Positions 11,627 through 22,673 are shown, numbered from the stretch's first letter. The stretch is DNA of 26,962 nt from Mycocentrospora acerina (GCA_022701365.1 JAKUHH010000332.1:702-27663); one strand, 5' to 3'. The notes: a model not told the origin generated them from the letters alone. Program-made: numbers and translations.

Positions 11627-11895
11627 AACATTGTATATGGGAAACAAGTATTTAGCTAATTGCGTCTTCTTTATTATGTGTCAAAATATCTATACCCTGC
11701 CTGGACTGGCAGAAAGAGACAGCTACATTTTACAAAGATGCAAATTCGATTAGTTAAATTCTCCTTATAAGGAATCCCTCGCAAACTAGTAACTAAAATC
11801 TAATTTCTACTGTAGCTGATTGTTACTCTGCTATTTACTGAATTATTCGCACTTTATACAATATAGTCTAAACCTCATCATAACCATCACCAACG
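11627..11895. other. Upstream region of the dioxygenase relic
   Basis: This interval should contain the original start codon and possibly a first intron. The open frame extends upstream to 11820 but begins with TTG after a TGA, so no convincing ATG was found. Confidence 0.35.
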
Positions 11896-13457
11896 CTCAG
11901 GAAAGCTATTCCTATAGACTTAAATTAAAGTGGCCCTTAGCTTTAGACCTAACTAGTTCCAATCTCCCTTGTCGCTTAGAAGCCAACATTCAAGACCTTG
12001 TGGTTTTAGGTGAGATTCCAGCGCAAATCAATAGTACTTTCTACCAGGTTATGAGCGACCCGTATGTTCCACCTTACCCGGAAAATGTCCCTATTAATAG
12101 AGACAGTAACATCTCTGCCTTCAAGATTCACAATAGACAGGTAGACTTAAAGATAAGGTACATTAAGACTAAGCGCTACAAACTTAAACGCAAAGCAAAC
12201 AAGGCTCTCTTCAGGCTGTACCGCAACCTGTTCACTTATCATCCTTATGTACAGGCGGCTGTCGACTCCACAGCAAACACCAATCTTGTCTTCTGGGCCA
12301 GTCATCTCCTTGCGCTGAAAGAGGTAGCTCTTCCATATGCTGTGCACCCCAATACCCTCAAAACCCTTAAGTACAATCCTTTTAAGTCTCAGGTCCAAGC
12401 TAAGACCTTCACTGCTCATCCCAAGGTTAATCCGTTAACAAAAGAGCTTGTAGTTTTCAGCTATAAAGCAAAGGGACTAGCTACACAGGATATAGTGATT
12501 TATGCTTTAGATAAAAACAGGAACAAGAGAGATGAGCAATGGATTGAAGGTCCATAGTGTGCTTTCATACACAACTGTGCCCTCACGCCTAATTAGATCA
12601 TCCTCGTTCTTTGGCCATTTAAAACGGATTTTACACGTAACAAAGCAGGAAAGCAACACTAGGCATGGGATTATGACCTCCCTGCTACATTTATTGTTGT
12701 TCCTAGGCAAAAAAACACAAATCTTCCTTAAGGTTAGAAGCAAGGCGAGCATCAAGTGTACAAATGGAAAAACTGCATGCTCATTCACACAGCTGGCGGA
12801 TAGGAAGACAAAACTAGGAAACTCTATTTTAAGTCTTCTTGCGTTTACGACAATGCATTTCCTTTCTTCCCTTTAGACAATAGACGCTTGCTAGATCTAA
12901 ATGCAAAAGCGGACTACGTACAGTGGACATTAGATCTAAACCAACTAAGTGGAAGCAAAGTATCTAACCCTTAAATAATCCTAGAAATGCTGTGCAAATT
13001 CTCTTATATTGATGAACGCTTTATGACCCTAGAGTACTAGATTGTGTTTCTAGACGTTTTTATGCCAGAAAAGTCTACAGGCGGCAAAAACATATTCCAC
13101 GGTCTTAACGCCTTAGCAATGCACAGCTACCTAACAGGCAAGACGCAATACTTCTATGCCAGAGATGATTCACTGATCCAAGAGCCTATCTTTATTCCTC
13201 GCTCTGATAGGTTGCTAGAGGGAGATGGATAGGTAATCGCAATGATTAAGAGAAAAGCAGCAAACCGCAATAATCTGGTAGTTATCAACACTGCACAGTT
13301 CAATAAAGCAGTTGCCATAGTTCAGCTGCTGTTCTATGCTAAGGCACAAATACATAGTAACTAGGTTGAAAAAAAACAACTAAGTAAATACAAATCTGTT
13401 GTGGTGGAGCCTAGTAAAATTAAGGTTAGCGGAAAAGGGGCGCTGGAGCCTTACTAA
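11896..13457 (+). pseudogene. Carotenoid/lignostilbene-type dioxygenase relic
   Basis: This family is a seven-bladed beta-propeller with Fe(II) held by four His, which cleaves a C=C bond of carotenoids, stilbenes or related phenylpropanoids. Recognisable segments in order: VLGEIPAQINSTFYQVM and DPYVPPYPENVPI, STANTNLVFWASHLLALKE, TAHPKV, FIHNCALTPN, VYKWKNCMLIHTAG, NIFHGLNALAMHSYL and the C-terminal QIHSN. All four His positions expected to bind iron are still encoded, near 12417, 12570, 13098 and 13353. The first 220 or so codons are open to a TAG at 12555. After that, scattered TAG and TAA codons interrupt the frame (for example TAG for Trp at 13362), but the reading frame never shifts up to the stop at 13455-13457. 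Whether its substrate was a carotenoid or an aromatic stilbene cannot be told. It diverges from the P450 relic. Confidence 0.92.
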
Positions 13458-13703
13458 ACTTAGGTATGTATAGACCTAATATAACATAATTAGCTTAATT
13501 AGGATGAGAGACTGATTAATATGTAATGGCTTATAAGAGTGATTCTAATATTTTGAATTTTAGTACTTAAAAGGCCTTCATATTGCTGCACTATGTTGTA
13601 TGCACTTGTTAGTAGAACCACAGTTACCTTTCATGCTTACAAGAATCCTACTCTCTTATTAGATTAGTATGCTATTGTAACTTTCTAATCAACTATATCC
13701 TAC
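13458..13703. other. Short intergenic gap
   Basis: AT-rich sequence between the dioxygenase stop and a dispersed repeat copy. Nothing else is recognised. Confidence 0.4.
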
Positions 13704-13809
13704 TGTAAGGGAACAATCAGGAGGAACTTGTAGTATTATTAGGAGCGTAGGACTTGGAGACTATATAGGAACTGAGTGCTCACGTGCTTGTACATGTGCA
13801 GGCTGACAC
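13704..13809 (+). repeat. Dispersed repeat family, copy A
   Basis: It starts TGTAAGGGAACAATC, continues with a GGAACTTGT block and GGACTTGGAGACTATATAGG (a TATA-like core), then a CACGTGCTTG segment and ends CTGACAC. The same order of blocks recurs at 23295-23425 (plus) and inverted at 20728-20831 and 21433-21519. The TGT start and internal TATA box suggest an LTR or other promoter-bearing transposon end. The far boundary is unclear; a TTACA near 13996-14000 could be the other LTR end. Confidence 0.8.
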
Positions 13810-14899
13810 TACTTTATAGCAAATACCTACATATTTGCTAGAAGGTTGCAAACTAGTTTAATGTTGCAACAGTTATCTTCTCCTGTAAAATTATTTTAAT
13901 TAATGCAATTTATTAATGCTCTTTAGAGTTTGTTCCTTTTTATTAAAATTTCTTTTAAAGATAGAAAAAGTTAAATATTTATTTCCTTGCTTACTCTTAC
14001 ACAATAGAAGTAAAAGTCTAAGTAGACACTCTAGGTATCAAATAATCGATTATAAATTTAAATCAACGTAGCTTCATGCTATTGGACAATAGCTAAGCCA
14101 GGTGTTTGACCACTTCCACCAAGCAACCGAAGCATTTGCATTGTACGTGACTTGCTCGCTTAAAGCAATTAACATTCAGAGAAAAGTCCTAGTTTTTAAA
14201 AAAAAGTATTATATGATATAGAGAGATTTTGCTTAGGGATTCTGTTGCTTAGCTATTAGCTAAAGACAAGTTATTGTGTAGTTGTAATAGTAAAGGAAGG
14301 GCAACTTATTATTACGTGTAGTGAATTATCTACAAGCGGCTTCTATTACTTAGTTGCTTAATTATAACAAAAATCTTAAGATGCAGTTAATCAACATATA
14401 CTTCAGACAGCAAAGGCAATATCTTTTCTAGATTTTAATTTAGAACTGGCGTCCTTTGACACATAATATTTTTCTAAGCAACATAACAAACAAATCAGTT
14501 AATTCTTCCAAATTTAAATCAAAATTAAAGCTGTTAAGCCTTTAAAGATCTATAAATTAAAAATAAATAATTTTATTAGCTAGCATAAAGTTAACTGTGT
14601 AGCTATAGAAAAGCTAAAGTGTTTAGTCTAAGCCTAATTCTAATTAGCCTATGCTAAGGTAAAAGTCTAGGTTATAGAGGATCAGATTAAGGGATACTAA
14701 TTTTTAAAATGTATACAGTAAGATAGCTGCTATATTTTTATAAAATATCAGCTAATTCTTTCTTCATGCTTGCTTCGCTGCGTGACGCTTAAACACCTGT
14801 TCATGCCAAGCAAATCCTAGGCTCTTATTTAAATTCTAATTAAGTAAAACTTTAACGAAAACTAAGTGCTTTTTTAACTCAATATCCTTTAACTAGTTT
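13810..14899. other. AT-rich stretch with no recognisable gene
   Basis: The part just right of repeat copy A may belong to the same element. From about 14380 to 14720 plus-strand frames show Lys/Asn-rich fragments with TAG/TAA stops, without any motif that I can name. Confidence 0.4.
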
Positions 14900-15190
14900 G
14901 ATTGTATAAACTTCTTAGTATCCTTATGCCTAGGGCTGACAGCAGCGCTGTCACACCAGCATAAGTTTTCCTAGCTATCAGGAATAAAACACACTTTCAT
15001 TAATATTATAGGTTAGGTAGACAGCCTGATCGAGACCTACCAGTGTTGCTAGCGGCAGTGTTTAATGTCTTGATTGTGCGCAGAGTATTGCGCTAAGGAG
15101 TATCAAACTAAGCTGCTACTTCGCGCGTTGCTGCACTACCCTTGACAGATTCAATAACCCCTCTCTGATGATGTTTGAATATTTCGTAGC
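14900..15190 (-). mobile_element. Tc1/mariner-like transposase HTH fragment
   Basis: On the minus strand, about 15026-15186 encodes RGVIESVKGSAATREVAA, FDTP and then TIKTLNTAASNTGRSRSG. This matches the paired helix-turn-helix start of Tc1-type transposases: a Gly/Ser-x-ThrArgGluVal-Ala helix, a recognition helix, then a short Gly-Ser-Asn ... ArgSerGly linker. Further left a KTYAGVTALLS fragment fits the second HTH, with stops between. No catalytic DDE region or inverted termini were found, so this is at best a truncated relic. It abuts the C-terminus of the Zn2Cys6 gene, and the exact border is unclear. Confidence 0.45.
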
Positions 15191-15204
15191 ATAGCAGTTT
15201 ATTG

Positions 15205-17034
15205 TAACGTCTATCTTAAGCGTCTTTTATTGCTTTTAAGACAGTGTGAAATGTGGTTAGGTCTTTAGCATCTGTGTGACTGCTGTGCAGGGTCTACAAT
15301 TTCTCAAAAGCACTGTTATTCAAAATTGTCTTTGCCAGCCACCAAAGCTCTAGAGCACACCCCATAAAGCCTTTAGTACTATTTCCGTTCGTAGATTGCC
15401 CAACATTTAGTTTCCATACGTAATTCCATCAGTCCAGTGCTCCATTAATGCAGCCTGTGCTATCACACAACGTTAAGCTGGCCTATAAAGTAAAAATAAT
15501 CAAGTGTATAGCTTTGTTTCTACATTAGCATCAATCAGTAGGTTAAATATAAAAAAATGCATACTGCAGACTAGAAGAAACAAATCAAAGATTGTTAAAT
15601 AATCAAAGTTCTGTAATTTCTAGTCATCTTCTAATACAAACAAAAACATCTCTACGCAAGCAGCAAGGGATATAGACTAAACTCCATAAATTCCATTACC
15701 AAAGCGCAATTACTCTGCTGCTCTTAGGTTTCTATCATTAAAAGGCAAGTTACCAGTCATCTCAAGAATAGTCAGACGCGGAGGTGACCTGTAAAATATC
15801 ACAAGTTTGCTATCAATAATGTACGTGCAGTAGACCAGTCTACCGTTATAAAATCAGTTCTGCTTGTCTTGACTAGAAGCCCTTAATGTGGTTTTTCTTA
15901 CCATGCCACAACCTTAGTAATATTAAAGAAAGGGTCTTGTTTGCTTACAGCAAAGCTCGCATTATAGCAATCGCTATTGCTACTAGTCATTCTGAAGGCG
16001 CGGATAGCTCGTATAATCATTAGTAATCGCTCATCGCGCGCTCGTTTTCAGACCTGGTGGCTTGGAGCATCTAGTTAAAGAGCCACCAGGATGATCACTG
16101 CCTAAAGTGTCTCAGTCACTCAACAATCATTTACAGTCAAGAGTAAGGAACCTGCATCTTAAAACACATCTAAGTCAAATGTGTATTCCTCAGTAAGATC
16201 AAAAAATTCATTTGCCTCAAAGTGTGAGTCGTTCAGAGCTGCGCAGATTAAGCCAGCTAAAAAGATAGCTAACAGCAGCAAATCCTGGGCCTCCGTAATG
16301 CGGAAGCCTAGTATGTAAAGAATAGGAAAGTGAGGATATAAATACTTAAAATAAGTATCTATAAATACTTTGAAATTTTCAACATTAAAGAGAGATCTTA
16401 TTTAATTAACCCCTGTTTTAATGTCAGTAGTTAAGTTTCTTTTAGAAACAGAATTGTGAAAAGAGGTTAGTTAATAAACAACCTTGCTTATTCTCGTGTG
16501 TAAGTTCCCAGAGCACTCATCAAGTCAGGAGCATTTAATATAATGTTCTAGAAAATTTGCCTCCAGTTCTGCTAAGCAAGCTGTTAAAAATTCTAATAGA
16601 AGGGCAAAGTTTTCGTCCTAAAATTGCATTTGCAGTCCAGGTAAGAGACACAAATTGCTATAATTAAGCGCTTAAAGGTACTCTACAAGTTCTTCAGGAG
16701 CACCAGTAACGCTGTCTAAGACGCAATAAACGTCAGTTCTTTTAACGTTTTCTATCCTAGAGATATTCAAAAGAAAGTTAATAGGAATCATCTAAGGATT
16801 AAGTGACCCTAGGTCTTCTGCCAAAACTGTCTGCTCTCTCGTAACCAAGGACTAGTGTCCAGTATAATCAAGCCAATCATAAGTGCATGCTATGCAGTTC
16901 GCTTTGCATATAATGCATAGCATGTCTCGGTCACAGCCAAGCTTCTTTTCAGCACAATTATCGCACGATCGCCTTTTTCTGCCGGCCTGCTGCGGCGCAG
17001 GCGTTGGCCGACCAGCTCTCAAAGCACACTGCAC
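15205..17034 (-). pseudogene. Zn(II)2Cys6 transcription factor relic
   Basis: The family comprises nuclear fungal regulators that bind CGG-type half sites. The first 60 codons (16852-17034) are open and hold a basic KRR stretch and the cluster C-x2-C-x6-C-x6-C-x2-C: CDNCAEKKLGCDRD, then CIICKANCIACTY, giving all six Cys. A stop follows at once. Downstream in the same strand is the fungal-specific transcription factor domain: YPHFPILYILGFRITEAQ (about 16275-16335), LICAALNDSHFEANEFFDL, then RARDERLLMIIRAIRAF (about 16000-16050), the signature PPRLTILEMTGNLPF (about 15750-15793), and a WLAK-containing C-terminal segment near 15330. Several donors and acceptors are still visible (for example an acceptor ATATTTTACAG before the PPRL exon). 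Its divergent pairing with the tyrosinase relic, about 845 bp apart, suggests that it may have been a local regulator; that is inference. Confidence 0.88.
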
Positions 17035-17879
17035 CGTGTAACAACAAGCTACGTCGCTAAAGAATAAGTACCTGCAGGCTTTAGAGCTTTAAAGCAACTT
17101 ACTGTCTCCTAAAACTCCTAGAACATATAGGGCAACTGTGCTCTAGGGTTTCTCGATCTATTTGCACAATCTATAAGTGTAAATCTTTGACATGCAGAGT
17201 GGAGTTCGCTTACGTGTTGCCTTATGCTGCCGTAGATGGCTGCTTTTAATGTATAAGGTTGCGCATCTTGAACAAGTATAGACTCTACGCATGACTTGTC
17301 TAATAACATGTGTTGACTGCGATGTGCAGGGTACAAGGGCAGATATTTGCAGCGTAAAAGGTTCTGTTGCACAATGATAGATAAGGTGTATTTAACACTA
17401 ACAATAATTAGGCAAGTAGCGACTTCTTTTCTACGTTTCTTTAGATTGTGAAAAGATTGCGCTTAAGAGAAATACTATGTCAGGCTTCTGTAACTTTGTG
17501 GAGATTTTCTAGTGATGTGGGGTTTACCTGTCTAGATAGCCTATTTTAGCTTAGCGGATGCTTCCTGGCTAATCTAGGACGTAAGTCAGTCCGCTTAACT
17601 TAGCTTTAGTATCAAGCGTTAATCTTTGAGCCTCATTTATTAACATCATTAATATCAGAATGCTTTCTGGCTTTAAATTGAAACGAGGTTATCGGCCCTG
17701 TATCGTATCTCTGCGGGATATACGAGAAGGTCATAAATCAAGACTCTAAGTGAGAGACCTTAAGAAGTATAAATAAGACCATAATTTAACATCCCTTTTT
17801 AAATAAACCATAACTAGCCTCTTAGTTATATCTTAACTTAGATTTCTTTTTAGATTAATATCACTTCTAATCTAACTTA
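17035..17879. other. Divergent promoter region, regulator/tyrosinase
   Basis: About 845 bp separate the two divergent relics. An 84-codon minus frame at 17118-17372 has no recognisable motif and is more likely untranslated leader than a gene. No paired CGG triplets with clear spacing were found, so no site for the neighbouring regulator can be proposed. Confidence 0.45.
17768..17775 (+). promoter_or_regulatory. TATA-like box upstream of tyrosinase relic
   Basis: TATAAATA lies about 105 bp before the proposed start codon at 17880, a plausible core promoter distance for a fungal gene. In DNA this AT-rich the motif could be chance. Confidence 0.35.
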
Positions 17880-19564
17880 ATGTACTTCATTTCAGTTATA
17901 GCATTAGCCAACTTAGGGTAGGCAACTACAACATCTTGTTTGAATCCTATAATCTAAAAAAAATGGAGGACAATGTCTGATGGTGACAAAAAAGCTTACA
18001 TTGGCGCTGTCTATTGTATGAAAGATATTTCCCTAAGAACAAACTGTTATTTTGCTAGTTCTAAGTCTTAATACAACAACTATGTTAGTGTTCACTCTAA
18101 TAAGACTAATGTCATTCATTCTGTAGTAAGTACTATAGATTTTATTATAAGATTTACTGCTAATTGGTTTTTTTAATAGGGCCAATTTCATCTGTAAGTA
18201 TTCGTACACTCTAGTCAAATAGATTTAAGGCTTAGCTTAATTTTAGGTGGCATCGCTACTCTTTAGCCTTATATAAGACTAACTTACGGAAACTTTGCGG
18301 ATACTAAGGCGCACAGCTGCAAGTCTAACCTAAGAAAACAAAGTGTAAAGAAGATTAATTAACTAACTGTCTCTAGATATTAGGGTTTGTTCTATACTAC
18401 TTTTATCAGACATCTATGCTAAATACACGCTAACTCTAACGACCTTAGATTAGAGTCAGGATGCAAACAAAGACGACTTTTTCAAGTTACCTGTCCTAGA
18501 TGCTGAAATAGGGTTTGGCAGTAATGGTTACTACATTAATAGTACAAATCTCACTGCCTTAGTAACTTATATTCCTAGCAAAACTGGAGGCGGTATGTCC
18601 TATCCCTTCTTCCTTAAGAGTATTTGCCTTGTTACAACAAAAAATGAAATGCCTTACATGTTAGGTTATAGATTTTTTTACTAAATATATTTCTCTAGGT
18701 TGCATCATAAGCGGACTGTTTGTAAACTTCACAGTAAACATAGGGCTAAACAGTAAGTAATAAATCTACCTTAAATCTCTTCACAATTCTCAAAGAAAAC
18801 ACGCTAGAAATTAGACCTAGATGTATATATAAATAAACAAATACTTAATTTGATATAGCAGACTTAACTGCTTTTAATCCGTGATGCCTTACCTGTGACA
18901 TTAGTCCTTGGTTTGTGTTACAGAAGCTTAATTTAACTATAGTTAATGATACACTGTCATTAAAATTATTTCAGGAGTTTGACCTTAAATTGCAGGGCGG
19001 TACGACTCTAGAATCAACATCATATCATTTAGGTGGACACCTGGGGATTGGTGGTGACCTAGGCGTAGTAAGTCTTTACCTTGTTCTAAAGAGCTGTGAT
19101 TTTGAAAGAAAGACGTATAGTAGAAACGTTATACACCTTTCAAATAGCAAGATATAATAATTAAAACACTAATAAATTTCTCTGCTAGATTGCAGATATC
19201 TACGTAAGCCTAAGCAATCCTCTTTTCTATATGCATCATGCGAATATAGATAGACTTTAGTGGATCTAGTAAAGTGTTAGTAAGTAGACCTTATCACTTA
19301 AGTACTAACTTCATAACTTCGCTCTCTTGTTTTAGATATTAAAATATGCTAATCTTGTTTTAATTTTCTCTAGATCTAAATAGTCGACTTAAAGATATCT
19401 CCGGCCCTAACATAGCAAATGGCTATCCTTTTGGCAGCGTACTGTCTAATAATGTTACTCTGGAATTTAAGATGCATTTTGGCCCTTTAAACAGCAAAGC
19501 CTAGGTAAAGATAAATAATGTAATAGATATCAGAAGCAGGAAATTGTGCTACACCTACAAGTAG
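17880..19564 (+). pseudogene. Secreted tyrosinase (type-3 copper) relic
   Basis: Tyrosinases oxidise phenols to quinones with a dicopper centre. The ATG at 17880 begins a secretory signal (MYFISVIALANLG) followed in frame by KWRTMSDGDKKAYIGAVYCM, the usual N-terminal helix. CuA: VHSNKTNVIHSV, then GQFHLWHRY rebuilt by splicing out 18126-18179 and 18194-18246, giving His of the first site. YWDW is rebuilt across a 64-bp intron at 18385-18448. LPVLDAEIGFGSNGYYINST and FVNFTVNIGLN follow. CuB: STSYHLGGHLGIGGDLG (about 19015-19067) and FYMHHANIDRL (about 19226-19257). The C-terminus has RLKDISGPNIANGYPF and KMHFGPLNS. Three codons in six at 19258-19272 are stops, where Trp-Trp-Ile-Trp-Gln is expected. 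All copper His appear still encoded. Nonsense codons prevent a full product. It stands divergent to the Zn2Cys6 relic. Confidence 0.92.
18126..18246 (+). other. Two introns flanking a 14-nt exon
   Basis: Intron 18126-18179 (54 bp, GTAAGT...GCTAAT...TAG) and intron 18194-18246 (53 bp, GTAAGT...GCTTAAT...TAG) enclose an exon of only 14 bases at 18180-18193. Joining the three exons restores the frame and the tyrosinase CuA motif IH-x2-GQF-x2-WHRY, which strongly supports the model. Confidence 0.75.
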
Positions 19565-20434
19565 ATATGATATGTAAAAGAATATTAAAAGTAAACATGT
19601 AAAATAATTAGTAGTATAAAATTAAGAGTTGTTAGCTAGTAATATTTTAACCTTCTAACTTTAGCAGCACTAAGGTAGGCCTTTAAGAAGCTTAAAAGAG
19701 ACTATTCTTAAGGACTAATTTCGCTTTTTTTCCACGCTCCCTTCTTGGCGCCTAAGTTAATTAAATCTCATCAAATATTAATACTATATACTTCTTCCTA
19801 TCTCTACTTCAAGTTCAAAGCACTTTTCTACAGCTGTCAGAATTACGCCCTGACAAGGCCTGCTTCATGTCATATTTAAGTATTAGGTCCCCACAAGTGC
19901 TGTACTAAGTAGCAGTAGGTATTCTTAAAAAGTTTTAGGTAACCTAAAGTAATCTAGCCTCCTAAAGAACTAGTATAAGTAAATCTGTAAAAACCACTAA
20001 CTTTAATTTCTCTATCGCGCCTGCTCTAACAACTAACTCATATACTGCTACAGACTGCACATAGTCTACAATAATTTAGGTTTAGCAGAAGAGTTACAAT
20101 AACTTATATAGATATGTATAGTTTATTAGTAAAGTATAAAGGTAAAACCAATAAAACAATGCACTACAACCTTTATTATAGTTGTGGAATTTAAGAGAGT
20201 TGTATTAATAGAACTATTCAAATTTTAAATGTAAACTTATTGCATCTTGTATTGTAAAGAGAATAACTCTATTTAAATAATTACCTAATTTAAAAGATAC
20301 TTTTCTTTCTTAAAATAGATGCTTTAACATCTATAACACAATTAAAATTTAATTGATATAATTCTGTTAAAAGCACACCTTTAAAACCCTGAAAGTCTTT
20401 TTCTTTTTCTTTTTTAAGTTACACTTATTTACAT
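19565..20434. other. AT-rich stretch with no recognisable gene
   Basis: Downstream of the tyrosinase relic. Stop-dense in all frames, with no motif or clear repeat. Confidence 0.45.
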
Positions 20435-20475
20435 AAGCACTTATCTTGTTTATATTCTCTAAGTCCTAACTAATG
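20435..20475 (-). repeat. Dispersed repeat family, short fragment E
   Basis: Only the core survives: on the minus strand it reads GGACTTAGAGAATATA followed by an AAGTGCTTA-like block. It matches the centre of copies A to D. The similarity is short, so the call is tentative. Confidence 0.4.
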
Positions 20476-20727
20476 CAAGACGTGATTAAGAGTTATAAAT
20501 ATGCTTAACAAAGCATCTAGTTGAAGTTACTAAACCCACCTTTTATTAGTGAAGTAATATAAAAGCGCAAAGAAGATTTTAGGCTTAACTTATTTTTCAC
20601 AAATTAAATTCTATTTTTGTTTCTAATTTGTTACTTTGTCTTATATAGTAATCTATCTTGTATTAATACTAATATAACCTTCGCAAAAGATAGTCTTTAA
20701 TGCATAACTTTTTCTTCTAGTTAATCT

Positions 20728-20831
20728 GTCAGCCTGCACGTGTGAGAGCACTTAAGCGCTTAATTCCTATATAGTCTCTAAGTCCTATACTAATAATAAT
20801 AAAACAAGTTCTTCCTTATTGTTCCCTTACA
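20728..20831 (-). repeat. Dispersed repeat family, copy B (inverted)
   Basis: On the minus strand it begins TGTAAGGGAACAATAAGG, continues with GAACTTGTTTTATTATTATT and GGACTTAGAGACTATATAGG, then a CACGTGCAGGCTGAC end. It is the closest relative of copy A. Confidence 0.8.
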
Positions 20832-21432
20832 TAGTTTTTCTTTACAAGAGTTTTAGACGCCTAGTAAACAGTAGTAGTAGTCTAACTACGCAGTGTTGCA
20901 AAATATAGAGCTTATAGAAAGAAGCTTACTGTTATTTTTAGCCTTTAGGGTAAATCTCTTGCAATGAGTATTTATTTTCTTGTCACAAATCATATTTTCT
21001 GCGAGTTTTTTTGAAGGACTAATTGCCTTAATTTAATTCAAAAAATAACAGCTACTATAATCCTAAACAACTTGTTTAATATTTAAAATCTTATTTATGA
21101 AATTTAAAATTTGTTCTATGTTACTTTTAATTTAATGCACATTTAAGGTTACACTCTTCTGTAGTCTGTATTTCTAGTTTTAGAAAAAACCCCAAAAAAG
21201 ACTTTCTCTAGCGTACGCTTATAGTAAGCTGGTTACATCTTCATTTGAAATTGCTGTAGCTTAGCCTTAAGCAAAAGTTTAATTTCCTTTTATTATTGCT
21301 ATTATAACTTAACTTTGTAAATTCTCTTTGCCTTCTATCTATCTAGTTTACTATTTTAACATAAATGTTTTCTATAACTTACGCTTTAAGTAGCTTACAG
21401 AGCAAAGTATTAATTCTTTTTTATCTACCTAT

Positions 21433-21519
21433 GTGTCTGTCTGCACTTAGTTCCTCTATATTCTCTAAGTCCTGCACTCCTAATCAAACATTAAGTTGCT
21501 CCTAATTGTTCTATTACGT
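21433..21519 (-). repeat. Dispersed repeat family, copy C (inverted)
   Basis: The minus strand reads AGAACAATTAGGAGCAACTT, later GGACTTAGAGAATATAGAGG, and ends GTGCAGACAGACAC. Relative to copy A it lacks the CACGTGCTTG segment. It lies about 690 bp from copy B in the same orientation, so the two could be the ends of one collapsed element or separate insertions. Confidence 0.68.
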
Positions 21520-22361
21520 AAGGTCTACTTTTGCTAGCCTATTTGTGAAATTATTTCTTTTTTTAGTGTTTTACTATCTGCTTAAATACTCTTCTTTTTC
21601 TTTCTTGTACTATTGTTTTACACAAACTAGTACTTTTATAGCTAAATTTTGTTGTCTAGTTAGTGCAGTACTTTGCTGCCTTGTCCCTATAGTTCTACTA
21701 TTTATAAAGAACAAGATTCTTTTTTGTTATTATAAGTAAAAGAATAAGACTGTATTAAGTTATTCTCTTCTTACACAGTATTATTATTAAGGAGCTTATA
21801 GCAATATGAAGCTACTACTACTTAGTAAACAAGATAACAAATAACTTCCCCTAATTAGTCTTAAGAAGCTTAACTTTTATCCTGTGTCTTATCTTTTAAA
21901 TATCTGTATAGCTCTTTACACTTCCTACTTCCTTAGAATCAATCTTTGTTAAGCTAGAGATTAAAACATAAAGATAGAAGGACTTTAATTGTCTTTTAAG
22001 CTATATGAATATAAATGTAACAGTAAAAATAGCACACTAGAGCTAAGTTTAATTACAGGTATGTTTAGATATAACAGTTTAATAATGTAGATATTAACAG
22101 AGATACATTTTTTAGCGCTGTTTAATTATCTGTTTTGCTATGCCTTATAAAATTTAACCTAATTATTATTTTTCTTATTTTTATACAAATTTCTGTCCTT
22201 AGTCTTTCTACAACAGTAGAAACTGCATTTCTTGTAAAAGAAGAATATTAATTTAGTATCCTTAGCATTAGTAACTAAATAATTAAGTTATTGTAATTAT
22301 TAAATTTTTTTATTTTGTTTTTTGCTCTACTAATAAATAGAAAATTAGTAAGTTAAAACTA
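21520..22361. other. AT-rich repeat-zone filler
   Basis: This stretch shows no gene. A 77-codon plus frame at 21506-21739 is a hydrophobic Phe/Leu/Tyr-rich string typical of translated T-rich DNA and is not considered real. Confidence 0.45.
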
Positions 22362-22673
22362 TGTTATTACAAAACAGAGCCCTGCTTACAAGTCTCGCTT
22401 AAGAGCCCTGCTCACAAGCTATACAAGCAAGCCACGCTTACGTGGCCTCTAACAGCTTAGTACTAAGTTGTTAGAAGAGTAAGTATTACTCAGCTGCTCT
22501 ACACACAACGTATCTACTACACTTACTTTGTCAAAGCGTTTACGCTTTGTAGCAGCAACTACTAAGCTCTTTTTCTTATGTATATATATAAGATTTACAC
22601 TAAGATAGATAGAACAGTGGTCTATACATTAGATTACCTAAATACTATTATTCTGGCTCCCTTTTCTACAACA
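22362..22673 (+). repeat. Candidate LTR with serial hairpins
   Basis: A 312-bp block begins TGTTATTAC and ends CTACAACA, giving 5'-TG...CA-3' with a 4-bp TGTT/AACA inverted end. It contains a TATA run at 22580-22592. Inside are a 17-bp direct repeat (22376-22392 and 22402-22418, one C/T difference) and four inverted repeats at 22431-22446, 22448-22475, 22477-22491 and 22532-22549. The block is richer in GC than its surroundings. The orientation is inferred from the TATA box. No matching second LTR, primer-binding site or target duplication was found, so a solo LTR is the likeliest reading; a foldback element is the alternative. Confidence 0.5.

Noticed and set aside
12147..12788. Open frames on the minus strand (12147-12419, 12507-12788)
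   Set aside because: They lie antisense to the dioxygenase relic, whose plus-strand motifs explain the region.
18033..18218. 61-codon minus frame
   Set aside because: Antisense to the tyrosinase CuA region and its introns.
21506..21739. 77-codon hydrophobic frame, possible membrane protein
   Set aside because: Phe/Leu/Tyr strings come from T-rich DNA, and the frame overlaps a repeat copy.
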